Below, in pieces: positions 7,117 through 10,292 of a stretch of DNA of 10,292 bases. Made by a program: the position numbers and the translations under genes. The stretch covers positions 1 to 10,292 of the forward strand of contig CBDFLA010000009.1 of assembly GCA_965248915.1 (NCBI GenBank). Direction: 5' to 3'. This stretch comes from CBDFLA01 sp965248915 (GTDB lineage: Bacteria; Pseudomonadota; Alphaproteobacteria; M2410). The notes beneath the pieces were generated by a model, which searched no databases, was not told the DNA's origin, and worked only from the letters and a program-made list of their open reading frames with translations. Every line of letters begins with the position of its first letter. Within the stretch, counting starts at the first letter, position 1.

Positions 7117-8985
7117 GTGTTGAAATCAGCTCTAGTGTCACGTCATGCAAAGGTTGCCCTCGTTCTCGGCGCTTTGCCATTTCTTGCATCTTGTGGAACA
7201 GGTAGCGCGTGGGTGGATGCCCTTGCCGGTTCCGGCCAAAGTCCTTCATCGGAAAAACTTGTCATTGAGCCTTCAATTTCGCCGGAACTTGCAGAGCACA
7301 CCAAGCATTTTGAACCAAAAATCTACAAGATAGGAGACAACGTCTATTCAGCAGTTGGTCACTCACTGGCAAACACGGTCATGATCGAAGGACGTGACGG
7401 CATCATATTGGTTGATGTTGGCGGTCACATGTTTGGTGGTGAAGCAGCCAAGGCAGAACTGAGAAAAATTACCGACAAACCCGTGAAGGCCATCGTCTAC
7501 ACCCATTTCCATCCCGATCATTGGGGTGGGGTTAAGGCGTGGGTTTCAGAAGAAGAAGTCAAATCCGGCAAAGTCGACATTATTGCTCATGAAACGTTAC
7601 TCGGAAATGTCGTTCGTCAAGGGGGACTCGTTGGGCCCATTCTTTCTATGCGCTCAGCATACTCCTTTGGTGTTGGCATGTTGTCGTCGGAACAAACCGC
7701 AATGATGAACGGCGGCATTGGTCCATCTGAATCGCAAGCAACAGAAGATGAAGGTGTTGAAAATATTGCAACCTTCATCGCGCCGACGCGGACATTCGCG
7801 GAGAAGATGAATGTCACCATTGCCGGTGTGCGAATGGAATTCTTCTTTGCCCCTTCCGAAGCGCCAGATGAGATCGCGATCTTCCTACCTGATAGTAAGA
7901 TCTTGCTTTCTGCAGAGGTTATTCAAGGCCCAACCTTGCCAAACATCCATACCCTGCGCGGCACTAAGTTTCGTGATCCGGTTCAATGGGTAAAGAGTAT
8001 CGATCTATTGCGCTCAAAACAGGCGGTGAACATGGTGCCAAGCCATGGTCAGCCCGTTTATGGCAAGGAAAAGGTTGAAGAGGTCTTGCGCATGACACGG
8101 GACGGCATCCAGTTTGTGCACGATCAAACCATCAGGCACATGAACAAGGGTCTCACTCCAGATGAATTGGTCGAAGTGGTCGAGTTCCCTCCCCATCTTG
8201 AGACCTACAAACCGTATCTGAGACAGTATTACGGATCGGTCAAACACTCCGTTCGACAGGTTTACACCGGCTACCTCGGATGGTTTGAGGGCGATCCAGT
8301 TGACTTGGATCCAACACCTTTCGCTGAGCGTGCCAAGCGCACTGTCGATCTCATGGGAGGGCGGGGCAAAGTTTTTCGGGCTGCGTCGAAAGCCTATGAT
8401 CAAGGTGATGATCAATGGGCGGCCGAACTCACGACCCTCATCATACGGATTGATCATGACGATATGGAGGCGCGACGATTGAAAGCCGCTTCATATCGCC
8501 GTCTCGGCTATGCTTCCATCAATATCAATTGGCGGAATTGGTATCTCGCTGCTGCAGAAGAACTTGACGGCAACACAGATCAAGTTGCTTTGCTCATCGG
8601 CATCGCACGCATTTTCTCATCTCCAGATGTAGTCGCTTCTTGGCCGGGAAAAATCCTAGTCGAAGGATTGTCTCCGCGGTTGAAAGCAGAGGAGACCCTA
8701 GGTCTAAACTTGAGCGCGGGTTTTGTCTTCTCCGACACCGGTGAGGAGTGCGGCCTCGAAATTAGACGAGGCGTTGCGCAGTTCCATGAGAAGATGCCCC
8801 GTTCCCGGGATCTTACGATCACGACAACTCGGGCGACCTTGATCGGCATTGGGACGGGTCAAGTTTCCATGGCCGATGCGCTCAAATCCGGTTCATTGAG
8901 GTTTGAGGGTGAGCAGGGGGACTTTGAGCGATTCTTTTCAAGTTTCGAAAATCCAATTCAACCGATTCACCTGTCTGTCCGATGA
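7117..8985 (+). CDS. Metallo-beta-lactamase-fold alkylsulfatase (SdsA1-like), predicted lipoprotein
   Basis: This 622-residue product resembles class III alkylsulfatases such as Pseudomonas SdsA1, which hydrolyse alkyl sulfate esters (for example SDS) to alcohol and sulfate with a binuclear zinc centre. It has a lipoprotein signal with lipobox LASC (Cys26), then the beta-lactamase-fold domain (about 55-315) with the zinc motif THFHPDH (His130, His132, Asp134, His135). Further probable ligands are Glu248, Glu267 (SAEVIQG) and His310 (PSHGQP). The Glu248-Glu267 spacing of 19 equals that of SdsA1 Glu280-Glu299. The alkylsulfatase dimerisation domain follows (about 320-460, containing YTGYLGWFEGDP), then an SCP2-like C-terminal domain (about 500-620) expected to bind the alkyl chain. 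The start is GTG 7117, because AGGGAGG lies five bases upstream. The lipobox would place the enzyme on the periplasmic membrane surface or outer membrane. It is divergent from the amidase; the lyase gene follows 94 bases downstream. Exact substrate is unproven. Confidence 0.92.
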   Translation: MLKSALVSRHAKVALVLGALPFLASCGTGSAWVDALAGSGQSPSSEKLVIEPSISPELAEHTKHFEPKIYKIGDNVYSAVGHSLANTVMIEGRDGIILVDVGGHMFGGEAAKAELRKITDKPVKAIVYTHFHPDHWGGVKAWVSEEEVKSGKVDIIAHETLLGNVVRQGGLVGPILSMRSAYSFGVGMLSSEQTAMMNGGIGPSESQATEDEGVENIATFIAPTRTFAEKMNVTIAGVRMEFFFAPSEAPDEIAIFLPDSKILLSAEVIQGPTLPNIHTLRGTKFRDPVQWVKSIDLLRSKQAVNMVPSHGQPVYGKEKVEEVLRMTRDGIQFVHDQTIRHMNKGLTPDELVEVVEFPPHLETYKPYLRQYYGSVKHSVRQVYTGYLGWFEGDPVDLDPTPFAERAKRTVDLMGGRGKVFRAASKAYDQGDDQWAAELTTLIIRIDHDDMEARRLKAASYRRLGYASININWRNWYLAAAEELDGNTDQVALLIGIARIFSSPDVVASWPGKILVEGLSPRLKAEETLGLNLSAGFVFSDTGEECGLEIRRGVAQFHEKMPRSRDLTITTTRATLIGIGTGQVSMADALKSGSLRFEGEQGDFERFFSSFENPIQPIHLSVR

Positions 8986-9015
8986 TTTCTGCGGTTTACA
9001 TGCATTCACTGGAAA

Positions 9016-9025
9016 TGTCCGGACA
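9016..9025. promoter_or_regulatory. Perfect 10-bp palindrome upstream of the lyase gene, possible operator
   Basis: TGTCCGGACA is self-complementary and lies 54 bases before the lyase ATG. It would fill the start of the 17-base spacer between a weak -35-like TGGAAA (9010-9015) and a -10-like TAAGAT (9033-9038). That position would suit a regulator acting on this promoter. The palindrome is seen; promoter and operator roles are inference. Confidence 0.35.
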
Positions 9026-9079
9026 AATCGAGTAAGATATCCAAGTCACTCAAAGTCACCGTTTCCAAAGGTTTGAGCC

Positions 9080-10123
9080 ATGAAGCAGCCCAAAGATTTC
9101 TTCCGTCCGCTCTCGATCGGCGCGCCGACTCCTTTTCGTGAAATTCCGGTCTCCTTGGAGCGGATGATTCACTTCTTCCCGCCTCACGTAGAAAAAATGC
9201 GTGCCAAGGTCCCAGATATGTTGGGGAAGGTGGATGTCCTTCTAGGAAATCTGGAAGACGCCATTCCCGCGGACGCAAAAGAGGCCGCACGCGCTGGTTT
9301 CATCGAGGTCGCCAAAACGACTGACTTTGCTAACACCGGGCTATGGACGCGTATCAATTGTCTAAACAGCCCTTGGGTGCTGGATGACATCACGGAGATC
9401 GTGGCAACAATTGGCGACAAGTTGGATGTTATGATGTTGCCAAAAGTGGAAGGGTCTTGGGACATTCACTACTTGGACCAAATGCTAGCGCAATTGGAAG
9501 CTCGTCATAACATTCAATCACCCATTATGATCCATGCCATTCTCGAGACCGCTCAAGGGGTAAAGAATGTTGAGGAGATCGCGCTTGCCAGTCCGCGAAT
9601 GCATGGTATGAGCCTAGGTCCAGCGGACTTGGCGGCCTCTCGTGGAATGAAAACGACACGCGTCGGGGGCGGTCATCCCTCCTATGGTGTCCTTGAAGAC
9701 GGTAACGATGAAACAAGGGATCGCACACTCTATCAGCAAGATCTGTGGCACTACACCGTTGCAAAGATGGTCGATGCCTGTATGAGCGCTGGGATCAAAG
9801 CATTCTATGGTCCGTTTGGTGATTTCAGCGATGAAAGCGCCTGCGAGGCCCAATTCAGAAATGCGTTTCTGCAGGGTTGTGTGGGTGCATGGTCACTCCA
9901 TCCCAGTCAGATTGAAATTGCCAAACGTGTCTTCAGCCCTGACGTTGATGAAGTTCTTTTCGCAAAGAAGATTCTTGAAGCAATGCCTGATGGTACCGGC
10001 GCCGTTATGATTGATGGGAAAATGCAAGACGACGCCACCTGGAAACAAGCAAAGGTCATCGTAGATCTTGCTAAACATGTGGCAGAGAAAGACCCGGAGC
10101 GCGCCGCCGCTTATCAGTTCTAA
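9080..10123 (+). CDS. mcl: Malyl-CoA / beta-methylmalyl-CoA (/citramalyl-CoA) lyase, Chloroflexus-type
   Basis: This is a 347-residue enzyme of the HpcH/HpaI aldolase-citrate lyase (CitE-like) superfamily, a cytoplasmic TIM barrel that makes or splits malyl-CoA-type thioesters with Mg2+. Visible landmarks are GNLEDAIP (Glu59, Asp60), the thioester-binding Arg91 in TRIN, and the metal ligands Glu155 (ILETAQG) and Asp182 (GPADLAAS). A C-terminal lid motif DGKMQDD (312-318) carries a likely catalytic aspartate (Asp317). The stretches HFFPPHVEKMRAK, GMKTTRVGGGHP, QDLWHYT and AFYGPFGD match my memory of the trifunctional lyase of Chloroflexus aurantiacus (about 348 residues) far better than Rhodobacter Mcl1 (about 318). 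In Chloroflexus that enzyme cleaves malyl-CoA to acetyl-CoA and glyoxylate, joins glyoxylate with propionyl-CoA, and cleaves citramalyl-CoA to acetyl-CoA and pyruvate. The start is supported by AAAGG (9067-9071), eight bases upstream. Which of these reactions it performs here is unproven. Confidence 0.85.
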   Translation: MKQPKDFFRPLSIGAPTPFREIPVSLERMIHFFPPHVEKMRAKVPDMLGKVDVLLGNLEDAIPADAKEAARAGFIEVAKTTDFANTGLWTRINCLNSPWVLDDITEIVATIGDKLDVMMLPKVEGSWDIHYLDQMLAQLEARHNIQSPIMIHAILETAQGVKNVEEIALASPRMHGMSLGPADLAASRGMKTTRVGGGHPSYGVLEDGNDETRDRTLYQQDLWHYTVAKMVDACMSAGIKAFYGPFGDFSDESACEAQFRNAFLQGCVGAWSLHPSQIEIAKRVFSPDVDEVLFAKKILEAMPDGTGAVMIDGKMQDDATWKQAKVIVDLAKHVAEKDPERAAAYQF

Positions 10124-10292
10124 ATCCATCTCGCGGTATCCATTGCGAGGCGTTCTCATGTAGCGATCTTGCCGCACATTGCCGAAGCGGTTGCACATGA
10201 CTTGCGTCAATTTGTACTGTTTCAAAGTGATTCTAATCTGTGCCAGTAAGTGTGCCGTCTATGGCGCAATTGCAGCGCAATCCAAGAAAAAA
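10124..10292. other. Non-coding tail with no supported gene
   Basis: No convincing reading frame, RNA gene or strong terminator is seen in these 169 bases. A short inverted repeat (CTCGC at 10130-10134, GCGAG at 10145-10149) follows the lyase stop but has a 10-base loop and no U-tract. The last bases end in a short A run. Confidence 0.5.

Noticed and set aside
8014..8457. Minus-strand open frame of 147 codons within the alkylsulfatase gene
   Set aside because: It is antisense to the conserved dimerisation domain, with no ribosome-binding site or recognisable domain.
10129..10150. Possible terminator hairpin after the lyase gene
   Set aside because: It has only five or six pairs around a 10-base loop, with no T-run following; too weak to call.
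9893..10225. Minus-strand open frame of 110 codons reaching into the tail after the lyase gene
   Set aside because: Most of it is antisense to the conserved C-terminus of the lyase, and the translation shows no known pattern.

Overview
The window reads as chromosomal DNA of a Gram-negative bacterium, most likely a proteobacterium. Two genes carry lipoprotein signal peptides and one carries a Sec-type signal peptide ahead of a membrane domain. GC content is moderate (about half, judged by eye), ATG and GTG starts follow purine-rich ribosome-binding sites, and the genes are packed tightly. The mixture of acyl-CoA ligase, SDR, amidase, alkylsulfatase and malyl-CoA-lyase genes suits a marine or environmental heterotroph. 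The exact lineage cannot be fixed from the sequence alone. I see no tRNA, rRNA, CRISPR array, insertion sequence or phage gene, and no gene-free stretch longer than about 170 bases.

Left part (1-2168, minus strand): an SDR-family NAD(P)-dependent oxidoreductase lies upstream of an AMP-forming acyl-CoA ligase that runs off the left edge. The ligase is split by a one-base frameshift near 805-807. Upstream of that point the protein reads in one frame. Downstream, the ATP-binding P-loop and the GYGLTE motif are intact in the next frame. The pair suggests catabolism or modification of a carboxylic acid through its CoA ester.

Middle part (2333-5598, plus strand): a CPA2-type (NapA/KefB-like) cation:proton antiporter is followed by an unrecognised lipoprotein and a HupE/UreJ-family membrane protein. 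The lipoprotein and HupE-like genes abut exactly (TAG then GTG) and are probably translationally coupled. This lipoprotein-transporter pair is the best candidate for an undescribed module.

Right part (5609-10123): an amidase-signature hydrolase (minus strand) converges on the HupE-like gene. It diverges from a lipid-anchored metallo-beta-lactamase-fold alkylsulfatase (plus strand), and the shared intergenic region holds a 10-bp perfect palindrome. Last comes a malyl-CoA lyase family enzyme that strongly resembles the trifunctional lyase of the Chloroflexus 3-hydroxypropionate bi-cycle rather than the common Rhodobacter-type Mcl1. Another 10-bp perfect palindrome lies in its upstream region. 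The last 169 bases contain no gene I can support.
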